A program made the position numbers and the translations under genes. Positions 43,623 through 54,600 of a stretch of DNA of 64,000 nt are shown in pieces. The notes beneath the pieces were generated by a model, which was given only the letters and a program-made list of their open reading frames with translations, did not search any database and was not told the DNA's origin. The number at the start of each line of letters is the position of its first letter. The stretch's first letter is position 1. This DNA comes from Skeletonema tropicum (Eukaryota > Bacillariophyta > Thalassiosirophyceae > Thalassiosirales > Thalassiosiraceae), in the NCBI GenBank assembly GCA_037178625.1, contig CM074130.1, positions 3,844,001-3,908,000 of the forward strand, given 5' to 3'.

Positions 43623-46600
43623 TCAAAGAGCAACACCCAAGGCCTTCTTGAGCAATGCCTTTTGCCTTTCAGCTTCCTCCTCGTCAACACCAGACCAATC
43701 CTTGTTCTCGAACATGTTGTATGCCCTGTTGGCATTGGCCTCCTCCACTTCAAATCCTAAGTCACCATCAACGAAGGCGGCATACTGCACTAATACTTCC
43801 ATGCTTTCAACAGCAACAGCATCCATTCCTCGTAACATGCAACCAACAACATCTGCAAGAACGCCATTGGCACGTTCTTGTATTAGCGCGGAAATGACCT
43901 CTTCTCCCTCCTCTTCTGACAATCCAAGACTCTCTTGAATTTCTTGCAATTCTTCTGCACTCTCAATTGTGATATCTCCGCTATCTATTCCAGGTGTGAT
44001 TTCCATTGAGAACATGCTCACCAGTCTAGACTTGGAAAGACCAACGTCTGTTTCCAAATCAAGTCCCATAGAGTTGCACTTTTCACGGAACGCCTTGATT
44101 TGCTCTGGGGTGGGAGCTCCAGAATCAAGGAGAGCACTTGCCTCTTCGGAGATGATCTTCTTTTGAGTATCAAGCATCATTTCCTCGCCCTTCTCGGCGG
44201 AAATGCCAAGCTTTCCTTGGATATTAGCAAGGAACATCATATCTTGTTGGTCAAGTGCACCCTTGGTGGACATAGATTGCGTGATGTAGTTATCGTAGAC
44301 CATTCCACCAATATTGCTGCCAATTTCTTCCATCTTCTCGGCTGTAAGGCCAAGAATTCCTCCAAAGGTGGCCTTGGATGCTTCGTAGCGGGCTGCGTTG
44401 GGGCTTTGGTCGGTAAAGGAGCTAACGACGAATTGGCGGTAGCACAATTCAGCGACATTGTCATCGATGCACTTCAACCCCTTGGCAGTAATGGGGTAAG
44501 TAGATTCGTAGACGGGTTCTTCTACGGTGATAGTCTTCTCCTCTCCGCCTTCTTCTTCGGCTGGGACCTTCTTTTCTACCTTCTTGGTACCGACAACCTC
44601 CTTTTCTACAATGTCATTTTCAACGTAAAAGTCAATGAGGTTCATGATATCGCTCATGATGTTGCCATCAGTGCCAAGACCAAGCTTTCCCTGTAACAAA
44701 GTTAGCAAAAATGTGAGCAAAGGCGATTGAAACAACAATTCGTTTCCAGAAACCATGTCAAGCAAACTTACGCTTGCTTTTTGTCCGCTCTTGAAATAAT
44801 CTTCACCGTAATCGGAGCCTCTCTTTTGTGCAAGTTGATCGTTAGTCAGCACTAATCTTTCCATCTCATTGGAAATGTATTCAATCATTGGCTTCATCCT
44901 TTCGCTGAGTGCTTCCAAATAAATATCTTTGGCTGCTTCATCCGAAACACCCAATCGACTACGCAAGTCTTCCAATGGTGCACGGAACTCTTCACGGATT
45001 ACTCCGGTAGTTCCTAGAGCCTCCTTGATTCCCTTCTTGTATTGGGCACCAAAAGTGTTGCCGTGAACTTCGTACACATCTTCCATTGCAATGCTAAGAA
45101 GATCGCGAAGAGATGCGAGTGTTGCTACTTGGTCCTTGGAGGGGATTCCTCCCGGTGCGGTGGATGCAATTTGTTCCACAGCACGATTGTACAATGGGCC
45201 AGCGTATGAACGAACCATCTCGTCCTCAAGCTGAAAGTTGGAAATAACACTACCGATCTTATCTTTCATGTTCTGGAGTAGTACATCGGTCGTATTACCT
45301 CTCGACACTTCATCTACGGCTGCAACCAAGACGCTCTGGAGTTCTGGTCCGAAGAAGTTACGAATCTGATTCTCACCCTCCTCCTCTGAGATACCCAACA
45401 TTCCACGGAGTTCCTTCATGAGAGCCTTGGCCTCGTCTGAGATACTCTTTGTGCCATCCTCATCCATCTTGACAGATCTCTGGAAGAAGATCTGGTACAT
45501 GTTGTGTCTATCCATATTGGTCAAGAACCCACATGCCGAGGATTTGTCAAAAGGGTCGAAACAGGCCTCCTCAAAGTCCTCAAATTCACTCCATCCAGCC
45601 TCCTTCAAAACGTCCTTGCATGTCTCCTTCGCAGCGATGGCATCAATAAGTCCATCATACGTCGCTGCAGCATTATTTACACGAGCAAATGTGTTCACCT
45701 TCTCGAGAGGTTTTCCCAACGATTGCATAATAATACTTGTCATCATTGACTTCATACTGGAATTCTTGAGGAACAACTCCTTCTGTCGCGATTGGATGAT
45801 GCTCCATGCCTTGGCCGGGTCCTTTGTTCCAGCAATGGCATCCTCCAGAGTTTGCAAGGCTGTATTACGCCAGTACCTTTCAGTAGCCGCGGCAACTTCA
45901 TAGTCAGCATCCTCATCGGTAAGTCCAAGAACTTCTTGCAACTTGGAAAGTTGTTCGAAAGCTCCATCGCTGAACTTAATCGAGGAAGTATCCTCAATAG
46001 CCTTATTCTCCGCCTCTTCCTTCATTTTTTGCATCTTGGCCTCAATTTCAGCAACAGTCTCGACACGCTTGTCCTGGTTGATATCAATTTCATCCTCCTC
46101 ATCCTCTTCATCGGGTAAACCAAGCTGAGAACGAACCTCCTGGGCAAATGACTCAACATGCATATCCTTGGCTTCCTCATCGGTAATACCCAATGTCACA
46201 CGAGCTCTTCGGAGCATATCAGAATTGACTGCACCACTTTCCAACTTGGACCGGGTAGATGCCAATGCACGTTCGTAGAATGGACGTGCGACATCCTTGG
46301 CACGCTCGAGTGCCTCACTCATGCTCAATTCCCCAAGAGCCTTGGCCACACGTGAAAATTCAAATGTAAATGCCTCTTCGGTCTCCTTTCCCTGACGGAA
46401 TGCACGCTCTGTCAAAAAGAGCATCTTATCCAAACTAACCCTATCCGGATGATCCTCATCGTCCAATTCTTCTACACTCGTAAAACGTGTCACATCCCTA
46501 TAAAAAGTTTTGGCTGCATCGGCATGTGCCTGTCCTACCATCATATTATCCAACGACAGAGCCTCACGTAAATTGGACAACTCTTTCAATTCCGCAGTCT

Positions 46601-47242
46601 TGGCCAATGGATTCTTGGCCATACCGACCAAATAGACCGAGTACACCTCTGTCTTCATGCTGATAAAATCTTCATCATCCACACCATAATCATCCTTGAG
46701 ACGATCAATCCCATCACTGACAAAGTCTCCATCAACTCCAAGTTCGATCAGTCGAGAGGCAATGGCCGAGGGACACGAACGACGCACATCCTCCGCAACT
46801 GCATTCTGACCAACACCCCCAGCAGTCACCGCGGCAACAACTCCCCCGACAGCACGAGCGGCAAGTCGTCGCGATGGAGTCATAGCCGCGCCAAGTGCAT
46901 AGCTTAATGGTACGGCGGCAACTCCAGCAAGTTTGATTAGTTTGGGATTGCCCATTCGTTTTACGAGAGGGGAGGCCGTGTTGGAGAGGGTGGTGATGTA
47001 ATCTTGGAGGGCTTCTGCTCCCCCGCCTCCGGCTAGGTTGAGTGATGTTGATGATGCAGCACTACTTCTAGATGGTGATGTACGAAGGCTCTGCGAGGTT
47101 GAGTAGCAGCAGCGGAGAACGCAATGGTTCTCTGTGTAGTTGATGCTGGAGATAGATTGGCAACACCGGGAGATACAGTGAAGGCCGATGCCGTGGAGGC
47201 AGATGCCACGACGGTAGCAAAGGCAATTGCAGAGAATTTCAT
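43623..47242 (-). CDS. TIC110: TIC110, inner plastid envelope import protein
   Basis: The long frame (46955-43623) gives 1110 codons and matches TIC110: near its N-terminus it reads VPLSYALGAAMTPSRRLAAR, then many alpha-helical repeats with ELRxxLGIsxEE-like pattern. An 81-base intron at 44691-44771 (GTAAGT...CTAAC...TTACAG) contains no stop and is a multiple of three, so it hides in the frame. Spliced, the text reads GQKAS-GKLGLGTDG. In-frame protein continues upstream of 46955 (SLNLAGGGGAEALQDYITTL). The signal peptide (MKFSAIAFATVVASASTASA then FTVSP, starting at 47242) is in another frame, joined by a -1 shift near 47120. TIC110 forms the stromal-side scaffold and possible channel of the import machinery. 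Confidence 0.82.
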
Positions 47243-47944
47243 CGTGTTTTTAGATTATTCTGCAGTATATCCTCTCTTTTTAAACTGCTGCCCCCAAGTC
47301 TCTTTGTTGTGCTTATTGTTCCAATGGAATATTGGAAGTATTCACATAGAGTTCCGAGTGGAGATTGATCGGATGATGAAAGAAATCACAAAGCAGCGCC
47401 AAAAAGTTGGGGAGTTCAACTCGAAGTGTGCAAGTTAGTGCGTGTTTACAGAAACTGTACCGTTAAATGAACTTATACCTGGATTCGAATTATTGACCCC
47501 TTCTACATCCATTCTGTTAACAATAGAAGTAGGCATTCATGAACTTTTTAGTGAAAATACAATAGATCACCCCTGGAGCATTTGGGATGGAATAAATTCA
47601 TATCCCCAATAACACTGAGCTCATAACCATATTGGACACGTGGAATCTGATTTCAAGATTTTGGTCGAGCAAGTCGAGGCGAATGAAACTCAAACAGATG
47701 CATACCATGGTACAAACTTGGAGTGTCCTTGATGCAACCTACTCGATACTTATCTATCAAGGCATAGATATTAAATCAGTGGGTACACAATCTGAAATAT
47801 GTTTCCAATTTCAAACCCATAATTTAAATGAAAATGTGTCTGCAGCTTGTTTATTATTTATCCTCTTGCTATCTGCATTTGTTCTATTTTCATCTTTTCT
47901 ACCAATTGATCCCCCATGAATCATTCCATAACTGCAACACCATC
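47243..47944. other. Intergenic, no gene seen
   Basis: About 700 bases upstream of TIC110 and downstream of the next minus-strand gene. Short frames here have no protein-like features, and no repeat or RNA gene is recognised. Confidence 0.4.
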
Positions 47945-48916
47945 TTACATCTCATCGTCATCCCTAAACTCAGCACTTCTACCTCTCTGCCCACGAGCCT
48001 CCTTCATCCTCCTCTCCGCATCCTTCTTATCCTGCAACTTTTGTTTCCTCGCCGCCTTGGCATCCGGCACACCCAAATAAGGCTGCAACACAGGCCACAC
48101 TTGCTTCTTCCACAATGTATATCCCTTCTTGTAGACAAATCCGAAATTGTGACGCATGTTACGTGCACCCGTCTTGACTATTGCGGGAGCATGTCGATCG
48201 AATTGAGTGGCGAGCATATCACGTGTTTCCCACAATTGTTCGAATGCAAGGTTCATGGGTGCTTCATCCTGTTCCCAGTTGATAAAGTAGCCATAGTCGC
48301 CGTATTTGCGCTCCAACCGTTTCACTAGCTTGGGGTAATCTCCGTAATACTTGGAGAGGATGCCATCTACCTCGGTTATCTTTTCGGGATCGTGTTTTTC
48401 GTAGAAGGAAATCACACGCTTCTTTGGGGTGGGACCGATGCCAAGTCTGTGTCCGATGTTACCAAGCAAGTGTTTCTTCTGGATCATTGCTCCAATGTAG
48501 TCACCCATGTAGAGTAGGGCGGGTAAGACGGTTGTTCCGGTAAGCATGATGAGCATCACAAGTGGCAAAGTCTTGATCCCTTGGCCGCCGCCGCCAGATG
48601 GGGTAGGACAACACATGTCTCCACCACCACCACCTTGTTTTTTGGCAGCAGCAGCTCGTAGTGCAGCCTTCTTGGCACGGCTTGATTTACTCTTCTTTTC
48701 TTTCTTCTCGGGAGTTTTTTCGGGCACACCATTATTGTCATCTTCCTCTTCCTCATCACTGCTGCTGCTGTCGTCGTCATTTTCTTTTTCAACTGTTGGA
48801 AAGGTGTCGAACTCATTCACATTTCCTTCACCTGATAGGATGCGCTCGGCTTCCTTGGCTCTGGCCTCCTTACGGGCGGCTTTGCGAGCAGCTTTTGCTT
48901 CGGTTCCTCTTGCCAT
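47945..48916 (-). CDS. Uncharacterised single-pass membrane protein
   Basis: A 323-residue protein not assigned to a family. Residues 1-95 are Lys/Arg/Ala/Glu-rich with an acidic Ser-rich patch (about 47-62), then a Gly-rich linker. One membrane helix lies at about 115-137 (IKTLPLVMLIMLTGTTVLPA). The conserved-looking part follows: FYEKHDPEKITEVDGILSKY, then LVKRLERKYGDYGYFINWEQ. The end is basic and helical. I see no signal peptide, so the anchor may be internal, with the N-terminus cytosolic. The EKHDPEK...LERKYG pattern resembles small proteins seen across stramenopile genomes, but I know no role for them. It is divergent from EF-P. Confidence 0.7.
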   Translation of the reverse strand: MARGTEAKAARKAARKEARAKEAERILSGEGNVNEFDTFPTVEKENDDDSSSSDEEEEDDNNGVPEKTPEKKEKKSKSSRAKKAALRAAAAKKQGGGGGDMCCPTPSGGGGQGIKTLPLVMLIMLTGTTVLPALLYMGDYIGAMIQKKHLLGNIGHRLGIGPTPKKRVISFYEKHDPEKITEVDGILSKYYGDYPKLVKRLERKYGDYGYFINWEQDEAPMNLAFEQLWETRDMLATQFDRHAPAIVKTGARNMRHNFGFVYKKGYTLWKKQVWPVLQPYLGVPDAKAARKQKLQDKKDAERRMKEARGQRGRSAEFRDDDEM

Positions 48917-49217
48917 TGTTGCGATTCTGTTGTTGTTATTGTTGAAAGGGCTGGAGTATTAGTTATTTGTGAGGAGAGAATCTTTGCAAGAGCAAAAGTA
49001 GGTTCAGACATACATGTGTATTTTGGCGCCACATACTCGCCACATACTCGAACGGATACGTGTAACTTCCCAGTGACGCATCGACCAGCATCCAGCAACA
49101 AAACCATCCAAAACAGCTTTGGCTTGGTTGCCATTCACAGCTCAGAACAGAAGAACAAATGCATTGTATCTACAACCTTTCACTAAGGAAAATAATACAC
49201 GTAACAACAATTCAACA
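48917..49217. promoter_or_regulatory. Divergent promoter region
   Basis: These 301 bases lie between the minus-strand membrane protein and plus-strand EF-P. The AC-rich run just before the EF-P ATG fits a 5' leader. No defined element was identified. Confidence 0.4.
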
Positions 49218-49872
49218 ATGAAGCTCGCCATCTTAACCTCCCTCTTCGCCACATCGGCAGCCTTTGCCCCAGCCGCCAACACCTACCAACGCTCCACATC
49301 ACTCAATGTAGCCGTCGACACATCCGACATTAAAAACGGCCTTACCATTCGAATTAGACGGCGAGCCCTACAAGGTCCTCAACTTCTCCATCATGAAGCA
49401 AGCCCGAGGTGCCGCCAAAACAACCATTAAATTCAAGAACTTGAAGCGTGGGACAACCATTGAAAACACTTACCGATCCGGAGAGAAGTTTGAGACTGCG
49501 CAGATTGATCGTAAGCCCAGTGTGTACACGTATGATGATGAGAATGGTAATAGTTACTTTATGGATTCAGAATCATTTGAGGAGGTTATGGTGGAAGCCA
49601 AAGCTGTGGAAGATCAGAAGAAGTGGATTGTGGAGGGTATGGAGTGCGACCTTGTCTTTTTCAAGGGTGAAGTGATTGAAGTAAGAGCTCCATCTCCATA
49701 TGTTTATGAGGTTGTGGAGACAGAGCCAAATGTCAAGGGAAATACTGCGCAGGGATATACTAAGCCGGCTGTGTTAGATTGTGGTGCTACCGTGACTGTT
49801 CCTGGATTTGTGGAGCAGGGATCTTCTATTAAGGTGGATACTGACAAGGGAGAGTACATGGAGCGTGTTTAA
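49218..49872 (+). CDS. efp: Plastid elongation factor P, with a one-base frame break
   Basis: The start gives a signal peptide (MKLAILTSLFATSAAFAPAA) with the SAAFAP plastid motif. The protein then reads DIKNGLT, and one extra base near 49350 breaks the frame. Removing it yields the normal EF-P start (LTIELDGEPYKVLNFSIMKQ). The rest is intact: KTTIKFKNLKRGTTIENTYR, FMDSESFEEV, and the C-terminal OB fold ending KVDTDKGEYMERV. EF-P helps ribosomes pass polyproline stretches. The domain I loop tip reads KQARGAA, with Arg where E. coli has the modified Lys34 (PGKGQA). The length without the extra base is 217 residues, normal for EF-P plus targeting. The break may be an assembly error, since the gene is otherwise well conserved. 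Confidence 0.85.
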
Positions 49873-50587
49873 ATACTTAAATTACTGCAGCATTGTTCTT
49901 TAGGTTTTAGAACATCTAGAGTGACGAACAACTGAAGAATTCGACTAGAAAGGCAAGTAGAATAAAATATGATGACCTAATCACTACTTATCGCAATGAA
50001 CAAACAAGGAATGAGAACAGGTTCATTGTTGAGTAATAGGGAGTAGTGTCTTTTCAGTTTTGTAAACATAAGAAACGATACGATCATATTATTCTTCGTC
50101 ACTATCACAGTGATGGCTGGAAATAGACATTACAGTGAGCACTTCGTGAGTGATAAAGGGAAAGAAACTTTGCCATAAAGCACTGAGAGCGTGTGCAACA
50201 AGTACTCTCATACATTCGAAGGCAGCCAATCCACCTAAGCATATTCTCTCTGAATCTATGTATGTGCCTCATCATCATTCCTTGCTCTGACAAATCAGCC
50301 AGAGCGTGTGTCCACATAAATTGCCCGCGGGAGTGTCAGCTCATGGAGGCGGGCAAATATCGTGGACTGGCAATCACCGAAACGGCATTTGTTAGTGTCC
50401 GGGATTCTTGTGTCCGGATTTCTGAGCGGGCAAATACTGTGGATGGGCATATCTTAAGGCGGGCAATTTCTGTAGACACACCCTCGAAAGCTCCTCAAAG
50501 AAGTCCTGGCGCTCGGCGCAAACCAAACCCGACTAAACCGACATGCACCGAACAAACCACACAAACAAATAACAAATAAGAATAAAC
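49873..50587. other. Intergenic, with a short GC-rich repeat motif
   Basis: About 715 bases with no gene. The motif GCGGGCAA(A/T)(T/A) occurs three times at about 50348-50475, twice followed by a GTGGA element. This is the likely upstream region of the F-box gene. Confidence 0.4.
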
Positions 50588-50917
50588 ATGAATTCCAACA
50601 GCACACGAACGGACGGACGCGACACCATCACCAACAAGCGCAAACGAGGCGACGATGGAAATGTCGATGTACTTGAACTGCTGGGTGAAATGGAGGTCTC
50701 GGACAAGATAGATGTCGAAGATACCTCTATTTCAACTTTGCCCGACACCCTGCTTCTGCATATTTTTCGCTTCGTCCTGGGGAACGGTGAACTCCTATGC
50801 GTTAAAGGTGAATATTGTGAGGAACAGTTGAAATTACAACTTGCTCTTGAGAAAACATGCCGTAGATTTTACGTATTTCTTCGTCGAGAATCTACAATTC
50901 GGCTCAAGCGCGGCTAG
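50588..50917 (+). CDS. Short F-box protein (possibly truncated)
   Basis: A 109-residue protein. Residues 1-45 are charged and disordered with a basic cluster (NKRKRG). An F-box follows: STLPDTLLLHIFRFVLG (about 49-65), then LALEKTCRRFYVFLRREST. F-box proteins bind Skp1 through this helix pair and bring substrates to SCF ubiquitin ligases. No substrate-recognition domain follows, because the frame stops ten residues after the box. Either this is a minimal F-box protein or a longer gene has been cut; the downstream 300 bases have no long frame. Start context and codon use are ordinary. Confidence 0.55.
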   Translation: MNSNSTRTDGRDTITNKRKRGDDGNVDVLELLGEMEVSDKIDVEDTSISTLPDTLLLHIFRFVLGNGELLCVKGEYCEEQLKLQLALEKTCRRFYVFLRRESTIRLKRG

Positions 50918-51667
50918 CGCGTCCCGCGTTAGTACTCACAAAAAATGTTTCACTCTCAAGTCACTTCTTGTATTCCCTTGCAACATGCTCACCACTCGCT
51001 GCTGCCAAAGAAGAAGCTGCACCTCAAGAAGCCACTTCTCATGAATGCTTATGTTGCTTGTACCCACCGTCCAATCTATTCTTGCTCCTACCCTGAACTC
51101 GTTGCCGCTGCAAGAAAAGACGCTTCTACTGGGCACCTGCATCCACTATGTACTTCTCCAAGTACGATTGTGCACTGTGATAATAATTATTATTTGTGAC
51201 ACTCCCAAACTCAACCCCCTGAATGTGACACTTTTACCAAACTCAATCAATCCGCTTCGTGTTACACACACCTCAAAATGTGACACTGGGACTGGCTGTC
51301 ACATGCCTCGCCAATGGACTTTTAGGAACTAATTCCTACGTATTACTTTGTGTAAATTGAGAAGAAACAACCTCGCCAAAATTGGCGGATATGCTAATTT
51401 TGGCCAGCAATTTTTGGCTACTTAACTAACTAACTAACTAACGGACATGATATACACGCACACACACACGCACGCACGCTCACGCGCGTCAGTTTAAGTA
51501 TAGATATCATTACTTACTTACGCCATCACACACTTAGAAATAAATCAGAGCTGGAAATAAATCAGAGCTGGAAATAAATCAGAGCTGGTTTTCTACTATT
51601 CCAACGTAGAAGTTCTACGGGAAAAATGAGAATAGATGACGTTCTTAGGTTTACAGGTATTCCGGAC
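50918..51667. other. Intergenic, with microsatellites
   Basis: No gene is seen. The stretch holds a TAAC/AACT run (about 51421-51440), an alternating CA/CG run (about 51452-51490), and three tandem copies of a 17-base unit GAAATAAATCAGAGCTG at about 51537-51587. The motif TGTGACACT recurs at about 51196, 51228 and 51279. Confidence 0.6.
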
Positions 51668-54600
51668 CTATTCCTCTGAAAAGTATTTAGTCAAGCAATC
51701 CACTTTGTCATGAAAGGTAATGCCAAGTCGGTGTCTCATCTTTACCGCGGTGTTGTACTTTGAAGGTTTGTCAAATTTATCCTTTGGATGAAATGTGACA
51801 ATGTAGTTCACAAGAGGTTTCATATCGCGTGCTGTCAGATGACTCAATTTTCCTTCACGCAGCCTCTGTACGTATGTGTTCAGGGCGATCTTTGCAGGTC
51901 CAAGTGTAGTAGCTAGTTTCGCTCGACGAATCTTTTCTTGTTCAGCCTCGTGTCTCGCCTTAGCTAGCTTTCCATACTCAGCAATATACTCATTTTTCAG
52001 ATTGCATCTGGACAACTCAATTTGCTCTGTTGACATCAGTGTTGCTTCCCACTCACGAGCAACAATCGGACCAAATTTATTCTCAATCGCAACAAAAGCC
52101 TTGTAATGCTCATTGCAATTGCCATTAGCACGTTGCTTTTCAATGAAAGCTGCTGCTTTTGGAACCATCTGCGTTGCTTCCCACTTTCGAGCATAATTCA
52201 AACCAAATTCTTTCTCAATCTCTGCAAAAGCATCGTCGAACTTCTCACACTTGCCCTCCTTTCGTTGCTTTTCAATGAAAGCTGCTGCTTTTGGAACCAT
52301 CTGCGTTGATTCCCATTTTCGAGCATAATTCAAACCAAATTCTTTCTCAATCTCTGCAAAAGCATCGTCAAACGTCTTGCATTTGCCATCCTTTCGTTGC
52401 TTTTTGATGAAATTTGCTGCAATCGGTATCATCTGGGTTGATTCCCACGCACGAGCATAATTCAAACCAAATTCTTTCTCAATCTCTGAAAACGCATCGT
52501 CAAACGTCTTGCATTTGCCATCCTTTCGTTGCTTTTTGATGAAATCTATCGCAATCGATCCCATCTGGTTTTTTTCCCACGCTAAAGCATAATTCAAACC
52601 AAATTCTTTCTCAATCTCTGCAAAAGCATCGTCAAACGTCTTGCATTTGCCATCCTTTCGTTGCTTTTTGATGAAATTTGCTGCAATCGATCCCATCTGC
52701 GTTGCTTCCCACGCTCGAGCATAATTCAAACCAAATTCTTTCTCAATCTCTGCAAAAGCATCGTCAAACGTCTTGCATTTGCCATCCTTTCGTTGCTTTT
52801 TGATGAAATTTGCTGCAATCGGTATCATCTGGGTCGATTCCCACGCACGAGCATAATTCAAACCAAATTCTTTCTCAATCTCTGAAAACGCATCGTCAAA
52901 CGTCTTGCATTTGCCATCCTTTCGTTGCTTTTTGATGAAATCTATCGCAATCGATCCCATCTGGTTTTTTTCCCACGCTAAAGCATAATTCAAACCAAAT
53001 TCTTTCTCAATCTCTGCAAAAGCATCGTCAAACGTCTTGCATTTGCCATCCTTTCGTTGCTTTTTGATGAAATTTGCTGCAATCGATCCCATCTGCGTTG
53101 CTTCCCACGCTCGAGCATAATTCAAACCAAATTCTTTCTCAATCTCTGCAAAAGCATCGTCAAACGTCTTGCATTTGCCATCCTTTCGTTGCTTTTTGAT
53201 GAAGGCTGCTGCAATCGGTACCATCTGCGTTGATTCCCACGCAAGAGCGTAACTCAGACCAAAATCTTTCTCAATCTCTGAAAACGCATCGTCAAACGTC
53301 TTGCATTTGCCATCCTTTCGTTGCTTTTTGATGAAGGCTGCTGCAATCGGTACCATCTGCGTTGATTCCCACGCAAGAGCGTAACTCAGACCAAAATCTT
53401 TCTCAATCTCTGCAAAAGCATCGTCAAACGTCTTGCATTTGCCATCCTTTCGTTGCTTTTTGATGAAATCTGCTGCAATCGGTACCATCTGCGTTGATTC
53501 CCACGCAAGAGCGTAACTCAGACCAAAATCTTTCTCAATCTCTGCAAAAGCATCGTCAAACGTCTTGCATTTGCCATCCTTTCGTTGCTTTTTGATGAAA
53601 TTTGCTGCAATCGGTACCATCTGCGTTGATTCCCACGCAAGAGCGTAACTCAGACCAAAATCTTTCTCAATCTCTGCAAAAGCATCGTCAAACGTCTTGC
53701 ATTTGCCATCCTTTCGTTGCTTTTTGATGAAATTTGCTGCAATCGGTATCATCTGGGTCGATTCCCACGCACGAGCATAATTCAAACCAAATTCTTTCTC
53801 AATCTCTGAAAACGCATCGTCAAACGTCTTGCATTTGCCATCCTTTCGTTGCTTTTTGATGAAATCTGCTGCAATCGGTACCATATATTTCAATTCCCAA
53901 GCTCGAGCATGATTATCGGAAAACTTCTTCTTGATCGCTGCAATTGCCTCTTTGTTCTCCATACACTTGCCCTGCTTTCGTTGCTTTATCACAAATGCAG
54001 TCGCATCCTTTGCAAGCTTCACCCACACTCGAACATAATTTTTACCAAATTCATGCTCAATCGCTGCAAGAGTTTCTTCATCCGAATTGCACTTGCCGAG
54101 GAACTCGCGTTGATCTTTCACAAAAGCTATTACAGCAGGTGCCATCTGTGTCGCTTCCCAACGTTTTCGATAATTCTTGCCAAGGATAAACTCCAGCAAG
54201 GCCAAAGCTTCTTTATATGAGTCGCAAAAACCTTCTTCTCTTAGTTGCAATACCAGATCTGCTGCTTCTTCTAGCATTTCAGCAGACTTTCGACCACCCT
54301 TTCGACCACCCTTTCGACATGATTCCCTGATGGTGTTCAACAATGCTTCTTTTTCGTCATTAGTCATATCTATTCTGCCAGCGAAGCGCTGGGCAATTTT
54401 AGATCCATCCTCAAGTGCAGGGACGTGGAAGTCAGCAACCACCGCAGCAACAGCTGAGTATGCCCGAAGGAGTTGCTCGCTGATCTTTTCGAGAGCTTCG
54501 TCAGGATATTGTAATATATTCGCCAATCTTCTCGCTGCAATCTGCTCACCATGCGGGAGTCGCCCTAAATTATCAACCACCTCATTTTTGAATTCTCGTT

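Noticed and set aside
49270..49370. Short intron explaining the EF-P frame break
   Set aside because: The available GT-AG pair (50 bases) gives the wrong frame and would remove the conserved DIKNGLTIE block.
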